Shown here piece after piece: positions 20,991 to 32,850 of a stretch of 64,000 nucleotides of DNA; position 1 is the stretch's first letter; the number at the start of each line of letters is the position of its first letter. Source of the stretch: Diphasiastrum complanatum (Eukaryota; Streptophyta; Lycopodiopsida; Lycopodiales; Lycopodiaceae); NCBI GenBank assembly GCA_029204225.1, contig CM055108.1, positions 10,805,782 through 10,869,781 of the forward strand, in the 5' to 3' direction. Under the pieces are notes generated by a model. That model worked only from the letters and a program-made list of their open reading frames with translations. It made no database searches and was not told where the DNA came from. The translations under genes and the position numbers were made by a program.

Positions 20991-23100
20991 GAACCTGTTT
21001 ATAGATTTGAAAAACTTGTTGTACTTTACTTTGGTTCATTTGATCAAATCTATGTGCCTAATGTGGAGTTAAATGCCAAATTTGCTAGTTTTGGTAACTA
21101 GTTTTGATTCCAGCTCATAGTTTGGATCTAGATATTTGATTTTTGCATCCTCCATCACTTTTAGGATTGATGAGATTCATTTTTCTGTAAAATTTTGTCA
21201 AGACATTTATTTGAAAGAATGTCGATGATCCACCATCTTTCTATACTATCTAGAAAGGAAGTTGTATGGAAATCTCTAGTTTTTTAAAAAAAAAGAAAAG
21301 GTTCACACCATTTTCATTGTTGATATCTCTTATAATAAATTGGAGTTCAATTATTCATGCAAGGTTTTGTAGAATGCACAATTTTTTCTATTTGGGAAAT
21401 GTTTTTCACTCAAGCTAGAAATCTACAACTATGCACAAATTAAGAATATCATATGTTATGTTAGTAAATGATCATTGATTCTATTTTGATTTGTTTGATG
21501 TGCTATGCTTTGCATAGACTTTAGTTTAACCTTTATTGTTTTATTAGTTTTTTTAAATCAATTTGTTAATTTTTTTTTGTTTTCGAATATAAATCAAACA
21601 TTCAAAATGCTGATAGAGAGAGGTTATGTATTGAGGTGGAATATGTAAAAATTGGTCATTATTCTTTTGATGTCAAATGTTTGATGTTGCACTATAACAC
21701 CAATAGCAAAAAATCTTTTAATACTCGATTTGATTTAAAGAAACTGAAGGATCTCATGACTGATCATGTGGCTTGTTCATATCAAAAGTCACAATACATA
21801 ATAAATCAATAAATTGAAATTTTTTCTCACTCTGCAGATTGAGTATTAGATATATTTAGTAATGTTAGTAAGACAATTACATGTGGTTTTCAAAAGACAG
21901 ACTTGTTGTTGTTGTAGAAGTAGATAGTAGATTAGTGGTATTTATTAAAATGAGAAAAAATAGTCCAACAAATTAGAAGAGATGAGAAAAATTACAAATG
22001 ACAAAAGCAATGTCATTTTTTTTTATCAACAAAGTCTCCTACTAGCTGCAAAATGCTAACATGGAAGCAAGTGTTATAATCCAAGAGTATGATGTGTAGG
22101 TTGAATACATTAACACATGAGATAACAGTACCCAATTATTGATGTTTCTTTTGAGAGACATAAATGATATTGTTGATTCATAGAATACAAAAAATAAATT
22201 ACTTCTTGGGTCACTATGTTATTTTATTTGATATCTAATTTTGTCTAGCTTAAAAATGTGTGTATACTCGTTATTTTTAAATTTTTCAATAGTATTTTAC
22301 ACTTTTTAAAAAAAGTAATAAACTTAGCTGGAAAACATCACATTTGTTTTTAAATTATTTATTTTTACAAAACAACTATAAAAATAACACACAATAATCA
22401 ACCGAAGAATGGGCATATTTCAAAACCACGGTAATTTCACAATGAAATATTGAGATGCTCAAAGACCGTAGTTTGGAAATTAATTCGCTAATTAGAGATT
22501 TTGGCTTGGAGAACGATAAATCCTCACAATATCTAAGTGACTAGTTTTGTAAATGATAAGCTTAAAAAATCATTAAAAACAGAGTGCAACTCACAAAATT
22601 TTACGAATTTATGATAAGAGATTTTATAAGAGTTTCAAATAAATTCTAAAAATAATCGTCATCTAATAAAATTAAATTTCATATATCTAATTAAAAATTT
22701 GTATATTTATTTTTTTTAATTTTTTTAAAGCTAATGAAAATGAGACCAAATTTCAATATTGCAAATATCCACATTATTATTTTTGTAGCTAATAACTAAA
22801 TTTTAACAGTAAAAAATACAATATCATAACAATTTTTTAAAAACAGAAAATAAACATCTCAATATTTCAATTTAATATTATTTTTACTTTTCAATTTATT
22901 TTTGCGTATGTCCAAATTTGAACACAAAAAACTAATAATTTTTCTTTGTAGTGTTGTCATGATTTTTTTTTCAAGGTAATATTAGTGACAAAGTAATACA
23001 TGCAAAATGAAAAGTTTGACTATAAACTTTTGATGAGTTACAATGGAAGGGCGCTTGAAGCTTTCATCTTCAGATACAAGAAAAAACGTAAATGAGAGTC
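20991..23100. other. AT-rich intergenic DNA
   Basis: No coding region, RNA gene or clear repeat border. 22190-22960 is especially rich in A and T runs. It may be very old decayed repeat DNA or a matrix-attachment-like region; the sequence alone does not decide. Confidence 0.5.
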
Positions 23101-23205
23101 TTTAGAGACAGACGGCTCACTTTATACGACCATCAGTAGACCATACATTTCCTGTGTTGTATAGTATTTGATGTATTATGCATTTTGACTTGGTTCATCA
23201 ATAAT

Positions 23206-23600
23206 TTTCCAGGCAAACCAAAAGGAAACCATATATTGCTCTCTCATCAACTGACGCAAAATACAGGACATTAGTAAATGCAATATGTGTATGTAGGTGA
23301 CTACTAATTGATGGAAAAAAATAAAGATAACACAATTCCAATTTCTTATGAATCAGATTATCAAACTTGCATTTAGATTGCTTACACCATAGTTACTGTA
23401 TTTCATGCTCATGCCCAACACATCGAGGTCCACTGCCACTTCAAATTAGAGAATTTTTAAGCTAAAGAAGTGGAGCTCATCGCTTGTTTGAAAAATGAGC
23501 ACGTGGCATACTCATGAAAAGAGCCTAGCAAGGATAAATTGAAAATTTTCATTTACTTATTATGGGTGTAAAGGAAATAGATAATTAATCATTAAGAGGG
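23206..23600 (+). pseudogene. Decayed copia RNase H and polypurine tract
   Basis: Reads KPYIALSSTDAKYRTLVNAI, then VFHAHAQHIEVHCHFKLENF and LKNEHVAYS. These correspond to the copia RNase H signature VALSSTEAEYxAL...VFHARTKHIEVHYHFI...EQVADIFTK. Several stops. AAGAGGGAGAA follows at about 23596 as a polypurine tract, and the LTR appears to begin near 23607. This copy is much older than the others by its stops. Confidence 0.75.
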
Positions 23601-23606
23601 AGAATT

Positions 23607-23960
23607 GTAGGAGTAATGACTAATCTATATATATCAACTTAGTTCAATATTGTTTGCTATATTCTTGATGTTGACATTGAGCCTAGTTAGGTGACTAGTA
23701 GGAGTCTAATAGTTATAGATTAGGAATCACTATTTCTATGTAATCTATCTCCTTTTAGCAATGTAGTGTGTGTATTTGTGATGCTATTGCAGAGGTCCTT
23801 TCCTCTTTCATTTGTGTATGGATTTGTGTCATGTATTATGCAAGTTGCTTAAATGGCAATGTAAATAGTTGTACTAGGACCTTTTTAAGTGATGCCAAAT
23901 CCAAAAATAACAAAGATCACATACATTGGTGACGAAATATAGAGAAATTAGAACAATTTC
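23607..23960 (+). mobile_element. Probable 3' LTR of the decayed copia copy
   Basis: Follows the polypurine tract and begins TTGTAGGAGTAATGAC. The right end is not defined. No coding content. Confidence 0.4.
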
Positions 23961-24796
23961 CATATAGCCAAAATATATATGTTATGGCTAAAAAATCCGA
24001 ACATTCCATAGCTCATATATAAGCTTCATCAAGATCCCCCACTTGTAGTTGAGTTGGGTAAGATTGGTTCTTGTGGTAGTGAAGACAAGACTCTCGTATA
24101 AGGCCATTTCGCCTTAGTATGTGGTTGCCCTTAAACCTTGGTGTTGGAAGAAGAGTATTTGGTCTCATCTAATGGCATTTTGTTGTTAAAGAATATATTG
24201 TGTGAACTAAAATGATGTGCTCACTACATGAAATCATGTGCAACTTTATGCATCCTTTTGAATTCTTGTCCCTTTGTGGTTCCATGTCGCATCCAATTTA
24301 GTTGGGAGGTTTTGACATTCCATTTTTAGAGTCTCATCAAGTGCCAATGCCTTGCCCATTTTTCTTAAACCCCTTGGGAAGTCAATGATGGGCAAAATAA
24401 AACCCCTCTTTCACAATGGTCCCATAAGTAGAAATGTAATACTATTTCTTGATTGGCCGGATTCATACTTGGCTCAATGAAGGCACAAGTCTATTTTGAA
24501 AAAGGGACTTATGCACACCCTTACAGCAGATTGTTGGCCTTGATGCAATGCTTGTGCCCTTCTTCTTCTCTTCTCTTCTCTTCTTTTCTTTTGGCCTTCT
24601 TCAAGTTGTCCAATTAGAGAGGACTCCATTGCTAATGTCGACATGGAGTTATGAAAGGCTTTCAGATCTTGCCCTCGTTCTTTTTCTGCTCTGCTCCACT
24701 CTCATAAAGCTGACGAGAAGAAGTTGATTTAAGTTTCGTCTTCATTAGTTCATTCTTCTTCTTCATCTTCATGATCATGGATGGTGTTTGTGCGGT
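23961..24796. other. Intergenic region downstream of the lipase gene
   Basis: No gene recognised. Contains a CTTCTTCTTCTCTT-type pyrimidine tract at 24558-24610. The part next to 24797 should hold the 3' untranslated region of the minus-strand lipase. Confidence 0.5.
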
Positions 24797-26491
24797 CTAG
24801 TCGTCCCTGTACACGATAGGGATGTCCTCCTCCTCTCTATCACGCTGCGCCCATCTCCCTTCTTCATTCTTTTGCAGCCCTTTATTTTCTTGCTGCCACC
24901 AGTAGGAAGGAACGATGTATTCGGGCTTCAAAAGCTCCGAGAATTTGTTGAGAAGAGCGAGATCGCGGTGCCCAGAGAAGGAAAATCTTTTCTTGGTGCT
25001 GACATACGCATCCAGAAGGTGCAGATAGGCTTCGAGGTTGTGATGACTAGCGAAGTCCAAAAACCCCCACTTCAAGTAGGGCGAATTCTGGGTGTTGAGT
25101 GCCACTTCCACGCCCACATGAGAGTATGTCCATGGTAGCTTGTCGATCCATCTACGAAGGACATGCAGGTCCTCGTTCAGAACCACGCCCGGTACGTGGG
25201 GCACTACATCTTTCTCGTTAACCACCCTCAAAGTTTTGATGCCCAGCTCCTCACACCTCGTACGGAACAGATCGTTTCCCACCCGTGGCCCAGCAAACGT
25301 GAAGACAGTGATAGGGACGACGCTCTCAGAGGCATCTCCTCGGTCTAGTCCATTTCTAACATATGGCAGAGTCGATCTGTCACTGAGGTAGTTTGTTGAG
25401 CTTGAAACAGTGGACGCTTGAGATCTTCGGATATTGATCTCCGATTCTGCAATGTCATAGGCGCTGAGAAGAGCCAAGGCGCCACCTAGGCTATGGCCAG
25501 TCACGGTGATGCTCAGATCCTCTCCTTCGTATTTCTTCATCAGCCTCCTGATCTCGGACAAAAGCTGCTCTTGGGCGCTTTCCTTGTTGTACCGGCTAGT
25601 CTTCTTCTTGGAGGTATAGATGCTTCTGAAACCTCTCTCTACTTTCACGTTCCCAAGCGACACTACTGCCTCACCCGGATCAAAATCCGCGGGGCTCAGC
25701 CAGTCCTGCAAATTGCGTATCCATTCAGGAATTGTGGCAGTTCCCCTCCAAGCCACCACAATGTCCCGCCTCCCGAGCCTTTCAATCTCACTAGCGGAGG
25801 TGGATACTGCAACAAAGCCCGACCAATTCGAGTCTCGACTCCACGTTTCGGCTGTGTCGCTGCGGTGAAAGAAACTGGGGAGATTAATTTCGGAAGTTGA
25901 ATAAAGATACTTGGTGACTTCATAATCTGCTGAGCGTTGCAAGCCCGTCTTCACCAACACCTTCCTTCTGTTGTATTTGCAGCTTCCGCAGTATTTAGAG
26001 TGCTTCTCGAAGTCGAAGGCATCATAGCAGACTTGCGCAAATTCGCCGTACTTGATAAGCTCTGCTCTGAGGTCTGGGTCTATCGGGTCAAGAAGCCCTT
26101 CCCAGTTATTCGCTCCTTGAAGATCCCTCCATCTTCCAGACACTGATGAGGATGTGAAACTCTCCAGAGATTGAGCCAAATCGAAATCCAGATCTATCAC
26201 CGGTCTGGACGTCATCGCCGTGGATGCAACAACAACACACGAGCCTCGTTTTCTCGAAATATGATGGTAGCCATGCTTCTGTGATTCATAATTTATGGGT
26301 TGGACGAAAGAATTCGAACTAGCCAGGGAAGGGGCAGATCCATTGCTATTTTGCGGATTCTTAATTCGTGTGGCTGCAACGGCTAAGTTTGTGTACTGTG
26401 TGGAATGCAAGCCTGTACATTTGACCACGCTGTTTGCAGTAGCTCTACTTTCATTCAGGCCTTGTGCAGGTATTCTTGCCAACACAGCCAT
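24797..26491 (-). CDS. Phospholipase A1 class I / DAD1-like lipase, plastid type
   Basis: Intact single-exon gene, 564 residues. It belongs to the plant lipase-3 family (PLA1-I, DAD1 relatives), which hydrolyses the sn-1 acyl ester of phospho- and galactolipids; plastid members can release linolenate for jasmonate-type oxylipins. Residues 1-95 are Ser/Thr/Asn-rich, nearly free of acidic residues, and look like a chloroplast transit peptide. Then WRDLQGANNWEGLLDPIDPD (121-140), IVVAWRGTATIPEWIRNLQD (244-263), and the nucleophile elbow TGHSLGGALALLSAYD (331-346) with Ser334. FTFAGPRVGN (398-407) and VVNEKDVVPHVPG (423-435) follow, the latter with probable catalytic Asp428. HHNLEAYLHLLDAY (483-496) has probable His484. 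Length exceeds the usual 500-530 mainly in the N-terminal extension and an insert at 350-390. The start is supported by a TATA box about 215 bp upstream. The nearest neighbours are transposon remains, so there is no operon-like context. Substrate and subfamily are inferred. Confidence 0.95.
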   Translation of the reverse strand: MAVLARIPAQGLNESRATANSVVKCTGLHSTQYTNLAVAATRIKNPQNSNGSAPSLASSNSFVQPINYESQKHGYHHISRKRGSCVVVASTAMTSRPVIDLDFDLAQSLESFTSSSVSGRWRDLQGANNWEGLLDPIDPDLRAELIKYGEFAQVCYDAFDFEKHSKYCGSCKYNRRKVLVKTGLQRSADYEVTKYLYSTSEINLPSFFHRSDTAETWSRDSNWSGFVAVSTSASEIERLGRRDIVVAWRGTATIPEWIRNLQDWLSPADFDPGEAVVSLGNVKVERGFRSIYTSKKKTSRYNKESAQEQLLSEIRRLMKKYEGEDLSITVTGHSLGGALALLSAYDIAESEINIRRSQASTVSSSTNYLSDRSTLPYVRNGLDRGDASESVVPITVFTFAGPRVGNDLFRTRCEELGIKTLRVVNEKDVVPHVPGVVLNEDLHVLRRWIDKLPWTYSHVGVEVALNTQNSPYLKWGFLDFASHHNLEAYLHLLDAYVSTKKRFSFSGHRDLALLNKFSELLKPEYIVPSYWWQQENKGLQKNEEGRWAQRDREEEDIPIVYRDD

Positions 26492-26703
26492 ATGTGCAAT
26501 TCACCAAGATCTTCTGTATTGGGCTGAGCTATAGCTTAACTCGCTGACAATCAAAAACTTTTCTTGCTGTTTTCTGGATATATGGATGGGTTTGTGAGGG
26601 GATAGAATTACAATTGTCCGTCGGAAATTGGAGTAGAGAGGTGAATGATGGACCCTCTAATGACCTCACGACGCAGGGGTTTCGGATAATGGGAAGGTCA
26701 TGG

Positions 26704-26711
26704 TTTATATA
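26704..26711 (-). promoter_or_regulatory. TATA box of the lipase gene
   Basis: On the minus strand CTATATAAACC lies about 215 bp upstream of the ATG, predicting transcription start near 26675 and a leader of about 180 nt. No upstream ATG-driven frame of note was seen in the leader. Confidence 0.7.
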
Positions 26712-26719
26712 GGCGAGCT

Positions 26720-27200
26720 TGGAGTCTGGGCTCTGGACCAAGCAATAGTCAACGATCCATGAAAGCGTGCTACCTTTCATAAATTTTCAAAGGTTGAAAA
26801 AGTCAGCAGCTCAAAAGATGAAGTGTATATTGGAGAATTTATTCAAGCTCCAAAGTCCAATCCGAGCGTGTGACGAAGTTAGGAAAATATAAGAATGGAA
26901 TTTGGATTCTTGCTTAAAAATAGATATCATAAAATGTTTGACTGCATTTTATAGTTTATTATAGCATATATGAAGTTGAAATAGCTCAAAAGTCAAGTGT
27001 GAAAAGTCCCCCCACCTGGTTTGGTTTGCGCCACTAGTCTAACTTCAAATCCAGCACACAAATGAGAATGTTCAAAAGTAAAAACATGAGTGAAAAGTCA
27101 ACAAAAGCAAAGTAGTTTTTTTTGCCATGCAAAGGCACCCGTATGATTTGTTTATAATTTCATTTCAAATCATATTGGGACTTCCACATCCAATGTTAAT
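26720..27200. other. Upstream region of the lipase gene
   Basis: Non-coding. No clear cis-element could be assigned with confidence. Confidence 0.4.
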
Positions 27201-27204
27201 TGGT

Positions 27205-27786
27205 CTATCTAAGTGTTCATGTGGGCATGTATGTGTTGGATTCCTTGGATACTCATCTTATGCGGTGCCCCTAAGGTGGAAAACGTATTGTTTCACATGA
27301 ATCCATTTGTGATGTCCTTGCTGCTATTGCTCATGATAGTGGTTTTCATGTTGTTCCAGAACAAACACACATTTTACCAGGGCCTTCTTTGCAATCTTCT
27401 CGATGTCGAGTTGACCTTGTTCTCTCGTGTGAGGGAATTCGCACTCTAGAAGATGTTGATGATCCCTCTCGTCAATACCTCCTTCGTCGTTCTTCCACTA
27501 CGCAAGGGGCCGTTGCATCTCCGGCAGCTCAAAAAAAGGAGTGAGATTATAATGATCGTGCACAAGGTGAAGATTTCATCCCCTTTGCCTTTGAAACATA
27601 TGGTTGTCTTCATTAATGCTAGGGATGAAGTATTACCTTACCTGCCGTCATTGTTTCTTTATACCGTTAGCGTATTTCTATTGCATTACAACGTTCACAT
27701 GCGCTTTCAATTCTTCGACGAGCTCTATTTGCAAGAGCGACTGCTTCAAAGCTTCTTGCATTACCTATTAGTGGATCTATTTTAGT
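27205..27786 (+). pseudogene. C-terminal tail of a non-LTR-type retroelement polyprotein, decayed
   Basis: From 27313 one frame reads DVLAAIAHDSGFHVVPEQTH, CRVDLVLSCEGIRTLEDVDD, then AVASPAAQKKE and a stop. It continues in the same register with FIPFAFETYGCLH and, after more stops, RISIALQRSHALSILRRAL. This matches my memory of the conserved end of a group of plant and algal retroelement proteins, (x)RVDLVL...ADP...AA..KK..Y...F.P.A.E.FG, suspected to hold a restriction-endonuclease-like fold. Family naming is from memory and cannot be checked here. No reverse transcriptase precedes it. Confidence 0.55.
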
Positions 27787-28064
27787 TAGTGATTTACATC
27801 AAGCAATTGGTTTTGAGTACTTAATTTACTATTTTTTGTTTTACTAGTTTTTTGTTAGCTTAATTCATTTTTGCCATTCTACAATATCATTTTATAAACT
27901 TTTATCTTCTTGTATGGTCATGGGTTTTCCCATCATTTATTAATAAAAGCAGGGATAATTATCCTATGTGTATTCGCTTATTCGCACGAGGACCTTTCTG
28001 GCCCCTAACCAATAAGCGTTTGATACGTGACCGGGCATGAAACAAGAATTTTCTTGGTCACGTG
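27787..28064. other. Intergenic
   Basis: AT-rich; nothing recognisable. Confidence 0.4.
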
Positions 28065-29003
28065 TGTTGGAAAGAGGTGTGTGAAAGATATGTCGAATAA
28101 CATTTGAATAAAAAGAAATCGAACGACAATAATAAAAACTTATCGTGCGCAGCTTAATAAATATCTCCTCTTTCTCTATGCATGACTACGCCTATCAATT
28201 TCAAACAAAACAATAGTGATAGAAATCACGTTCAATCTTATAGTAACTAACTTTGAAATCATCAGTACTACATTGATTATGTAACCAAACATTAATGCAT
28301 TGAATTATCAGACAAATAATTAGTTGCAAAGAACTATAGAAACGCATACATTCTGAGACGAACCTGGATGCAATAAGAAGATATTATTGATTCAGTATGA
28401 AAACGAAACAAAAGTAATTGAGTACAACAAGTTGTGGATCAAAGTCGTGTACTCTAGGCTATCTTTGAACGGCTAAAATGAAAGTCTGAATTAAGCGCAA
28501 TGCTGATAAGCTGTAAGTGCAATAGCAATCTCTAAACAACTCTAAAAAGTGAGTTAGAATGCTCAGGAGTGCTCAAGCTCGCAGGCTTGAGAGAGAGAGA
28601 GAGAGAGAGCTAACTATTCAATACTTGCTGATCTATTGATCAAAACTTAAAACTTGAAACTGTAGGAATATGAGCAGCTATTTATACTAAGCAAATGCGG
28701 CAACGTGCAATAGTAGGACAACTAATTAGGTCGTCAATCATAATGGATAGTGAGCTGGCATCCGTCCAGTTGAATCTTCTAGGAAATTTTGTAGCTTCAA
28801 TTAAGACAAACAATAAACTGTCTTTCACCTGATAAGATATTTCTCGGACCATGCCCGAACGTTTTTAAGTCGGATCCACTTGTGAGTGATTCCTGAGTAC
28901 TTTTGCAGACTATGTAGAAACATGAAGAAAACTGCAGGTCTGGATAAAAGTTGGACGAAGATTAAAATGTCGATTAGTCGATTAGTAGGAGAATAATCCA
29001 ACA
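28065..29003 (-). mobile_element. Copia C2 3' LTR
   Basis: In the element's direction it starts TGTTGGATTATTCTCC at 29003, right after a polypurine tract, and probably ends CTTTCCAACA at 28065, giving TGTTGG...CCAACA termini and 939 bp. Positions 28490-28955 match the truncated 5' LTR at 32128-32588. A (GA)n run of about 22 bp is at 28589. The lower end is inferred from the terminal symmetry only. Confidence 0.7.
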
Positions 29004-29015
29004 CTCCCCCTTAAT
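29004..29015 (-). other. C2 polypurine tract
   Basis: On minus ATTAAGGGGGAG, directly before the LTR start; it primes plus-strand DNA synthesis. Confidence 0.75.
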
Positions 29016-32000
29016 CTGAATCCATGAATGCCTTGACCTTTAAACTTAGTTCTGCACAAAGCTTTCTGTGTGCATCCAAGCTTAACGCTTTGGTAAAAAT
29101 ATCTGCTCTCATATCTTGTGTTCGACAGTACTACAATCTGACTTCTTTGTCAAGAACTTTGCTTCTGACATAGTGATACTTGAGTTCAATGTGCTTACTC
29201 CTAGAATGAAATCTAGGGTTGGTTGATAAGGCAATAACACTTTGATTATCACAAAATAATAATGTCGGAGCATATTGATTCAGACTGATATTTGAAAGTA
29301 AGTTTCTCAATCAAACTGCTTCCTTAGTAGCTTGTGAGGCTACGATATACTCTGATTCTATAGAAGATAAAGCTATTGAAGATTGCTTGCGACTGTTCTA
29401 GGAAATAGGACCATTGTTGAGGAAGAATGTAAAACCAAAAGTAGATTTACGAGTGTCTATATCTCCTGCCCAACTTGCATCTATGTAACCATTGAATGAA
29501 TTGAGTTTGTTGTTGTCGACTGCTCCATAACAAATGCAAAAGTCCATAGTAGCTTGAAGATATCTCATGACCTTGATAAGAGCTTTCCAATGTGTTATAC
29601 CAGGGTTAGTCATAAACTGACTTAGGGAACTTACTACAAAAGCTATGTCTGGCCTGGTATAGATCATTGCGTACATAAGAGATCCTATTATGAATGATAA
29701 GAATACTCTCGCATCAGTTCCTTCTCTTTTATTGTTCGGAGACACTGGTCCTTCGACAATTTGAGACCTGGTTCCATTGGTGAGAGAGCTAACTTGCAAT
29801 TAATCATATTTTATCTGACTAAAGTATTGTAGATGTACCTTTGCTGAGTAATGTATATCAACTTTCAATTTTTGTCTCTGTGGATTTGAATACCAAGGTA
29901 GAAATGAGCTTCACCCAGATCGGTCATGTCAAATTCGGATGATAGCATTGACTTGCCTTCTTTTATCAAATCGATACTATTGCCAAAGAGCAATGTGTCG
30001 TCCACATATAAAGTGATTATAATAAAAGACTGATGCACTATCTTGAAGTAAACATTAGAATCTAAAGAGCTTAATGTGTAGTCGTGATTAATAAGGAAAG
30101 TATTGATCCTTTGAAACCATGCTCGAGCAGATTGCTTCAAGCCATAAAGTGTATTATGGAGTTTATACACATGATTGTGTTTACCTTCGATTATATAACC
30201 TTTGAGTTGTACCATGTAAATGTCTTCTTCGATAACTCCATTGAGATATGTTGTCTGTACATCCATTTGATGTATTTCCAAATCTGCTGCAACAACAAAC
30301 GATAACAAAAGTCGAATAGAAGAATGCTTGGCTACTGGACTGAAGGTCTCAGTGTAATCGATGTTGTATACCTAAGAAAATCCTTTGGCAACAAGTCGGG
30401 CTTTTCTTCTTTGAAACCATGCTCGAGCAGATTGTTTCAAGCCATAAAGTGTCTTATGGAGCTTACACACATGATTGTGTTTACCTTCGATAATATAACC
30501 TTTGGATTATACCATATAAATGTCTTCTTCGATAACTCCATTGAGATATGCTGTCTGTACATCCATTTGATGTATTTCCAAATCTGCTGCAGCAACAAAC
30601 GATAACAAAAGTCGAATAGAAGAATGCTTGACTACTGGACTGAAGGTCTCAGTGTAATCGATGTTGTATACCTAAGAAAATCCTCTGGCGACAAGTTGGG
30701 CTTTTCTTCTGTCGATGCTTTCGTATACTTTGTACTTGACTTTGAAAATCCATTTACAATCAACTACATTTCTACTAGCAAATAATTCGACAATTGTCCA
30801 TGTTTGGTTCTTGATAAGAGATGAATACTCTTTATCCATAACTTCTTTCTAGAGATCGGAGTGACTGAGTGCCTCTTTGACAGTCGTCGGCTCTTGAACA
30901 AGATAAGCTGCAGACTCGTCGATATACCTCACAGGTTGGTTGCTAGTCCTTGATGATCTTCTAGGAAATGGAGAAAGTTGATTATTTTCATCATACTGTA
31001 GTAGCTGAACTACATCATCTTCTTTGGATTCGCCGTTAATATGTTGTTCATCGAAAGTAGATGGGCTTGGACCTTCAATAGGAATATTCGACTGAGGAAC
31101 CTTGAAGTTCAATATGTCGAACGAGTCAGACAAGTCGGCTACATGGGCTTTGCCTTCTCCTTTGAGGTCGATAAACTGCTCTTCGATGAAGATGATCTCG
31201 GCTAGTGAATATCTTCGACTCAATAGGATCGAACAACTTGTAGGCTTGGTCTAAGTGTAGCTGATGAAAATACATTTGATACTTTGGAAGTCAAGCTTCT
31301 TCCTGAGATCATGATAAATCTGTTCCGTAAGCTGTACATCAAAAACTTTTAAATTTGATATAGAAGGCTTGGTACCTGTCCAAACTTTGAATGGTGTTCT
31401 TTTTTAGAGACCTTTAATAGGACATCTATTCTGAATATAGGTTGCTGTTGAAACAGCTTCAGCCCAGAAGGACTTTGGAAGTGTTGCATGTGATAACATG
31501 CACTTTGTCGATTCGACTAAGGTTCTGTTCTCATTCGATGCAGATTGCTTAGAGCTTTTCTGCTTCTGTCGTTTCGAGCCCTTGTTGACATATAGAGCAT
31601 GAGACAAAGAGGTAGACGAAGTGTCTTGACTTCTTCGATTATCTTCTTGCAACAACATAGTGATAACTCTGGTAAGAGCTAAATTTGAGTGTGTCGTGAT
31701 GATCATCACCCAATTCTCATATATAGAGGGTAGGCTTGAAAGCATTGTCATAATTGCGTCTTGATCGTTTATGACTGATCCGACAGCGGCCATTTGTTGC
31801 AAGAGATTCTTAAACTAGTTAATATGATTCTGAAGAGAATCATTGTTCGACACCTTGAGTGTGAAGAATTTTCTTTGAATATGTAACTTGGTAGTTACGT
31901 CTCTCACATCATATAGTGAGCTTAGGATGTCCCAAACTTCTTTCGAAGTTTTGGCTTCAGCTATGTGGCCAATTTGAGTATCTGATATATTGAGGATAAT

Positions 32001-32127
32001 AAGCGCGAAAGCTTTACCATCCTTTGACTTCCCGTCATCTGTGTCATCTTCAGGTTTCACTTCGATACCGATAAGAACATCCCACAACTCATTGGTGATT
32101 AGCAAGGTCTTCATCTTGAATTTCCAT
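29016..32127 (-). pseudogene. Copia C2 gag-pol remains
   Basis: Read on minus, in order: gag N-terminus WKFKMKTLLITNELWDVLIG (about 32120), HIQRKFFTLKVSNNDSLQNH, then a deletion from gag to integrase. The integrase end reads MLSHATLPKSFWAEAVSTAT (about 31480). Reverse transcriptase reads QMDVQTTYLNGVIEEDIYM, LYGLKQSARAWFQRINTF, and LYVDDTLLF with the catalytic YVDD at about 30000. RNase H start reads MYAMIYTRPDIAFVVSSLSQ and WAGDIDTRKSTFGFTF. Stops, the internal deletion (protease and integrase core missing) and a 300-bp duplication in the reverse transcriptase make it non-functional. Order matches Ty1/copia (integrase before reverse transcriptase). Confidence 0.85.
30111..30710. repeat. Tandem duplication, two 300-bp units, inside C2 reverse transcriptase
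   Basis: TTGAAACCATGCTCGAGCAG begins at 30111 and again at 30411. The two units (30111-30410 and 30411-30710) match along their length with scattered substitutions. The substitutions show the duplication is not recent or that the units were resampled. Confidence 0.9.
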
Positions 32128-32588
32128 ACTCTGATAAGCTGTAAGCGCAATAGCCATATATAAACAACTCTAATAAGTGAGCTAGAATGTTCAGGAGTGT
32201 TCAAGCTCGCAGGCTTGAGAGAGAAGGAGAGCTAACTATTCAATACTTGCTGATCTATTGATCAAAACTTAAAACTTGAAACTGTAGGAATATGAGCAAC
32301 TTTTAAACTATGCAAATGTGGCAACGTCCAATAGTGGAACAACTAATTCGGTCGTCAATCATAATGGATAGTGAGCTAGCATCCATCCAAAGTGAGCTGG
32401 CATCCGTCCAGTTGAATCTTTCCAGAAATTTTTTTAGCTACAATTAAGGCGAACAATAAACTGTCTTTCACCTGATAAGATATTTGTCAGACCATGCCCA
32501 AACATTTTTAAGTCGGATCCACCTGAGAGTGATTCCCGAGTACTTTTGCAGACTGTGTAGAAACATGAAGAAAACTACAGGTTTGGAC
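32128..32588 (-). mobile_element. Copia C2 5' LTR remnant
   Basis: Matches 28505-28955. Truncated at both sides: the primer-binding site and gag start have been lost on the low-coordinate side, and the LTR start is missing on the other. Contains a short duplication of AGTGAGCTxGCATCCxTCCA (32370-32410). Confidence 0.75.
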
Positions 32589-32678
32589 AACAAAAAACAT
32601 ATGGTAACGCGTTGACATTTGTTTTTGGGAATTTGAGCTAAAAAAGAGTGATATTTTGCTGGATGATTAATCGAAAAG

Positions 32679-32850
32679 GTGTCAATTGACTCAAGTTCAA
32701 GTGTCAACATAATAACTGAAGACACTGCTCGTGCCTTAGGTTTGACTAATATTCAACCAACCCAAAGAAATATCAAGTTGGCCGATTCGATACGGAGAAA
32801 ACCTGTTGGTGAATTAAAGGATATAACAATATATATTTTTTTTTCATGTC
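32679..32850 (+). pseudogene. Ty3/gypsy-like retropepsin fragment, copy 1
   Basis: IDSSSSVNIITEDTARALGL and KLADSIRRKPVGELKDITIY correspond to the aspartic protease of gypsy-type elements (D[TS]G/S active-site loop, here DSSSS). A nearly identical protein is at 35.5 kb. Truncated on both sides. Confidence 0.7.

Noticed and set aside
20991-23100. A hidden gene in the AT-rich gap
   Set aside because: No frame over about 60 codons and no motif on either strand.
24788-25391. Plus-strand open frames opposite the lipase gene
   Set aside because: They are antisense shadows of a strongly supported minus-strand gene and have no motifs.
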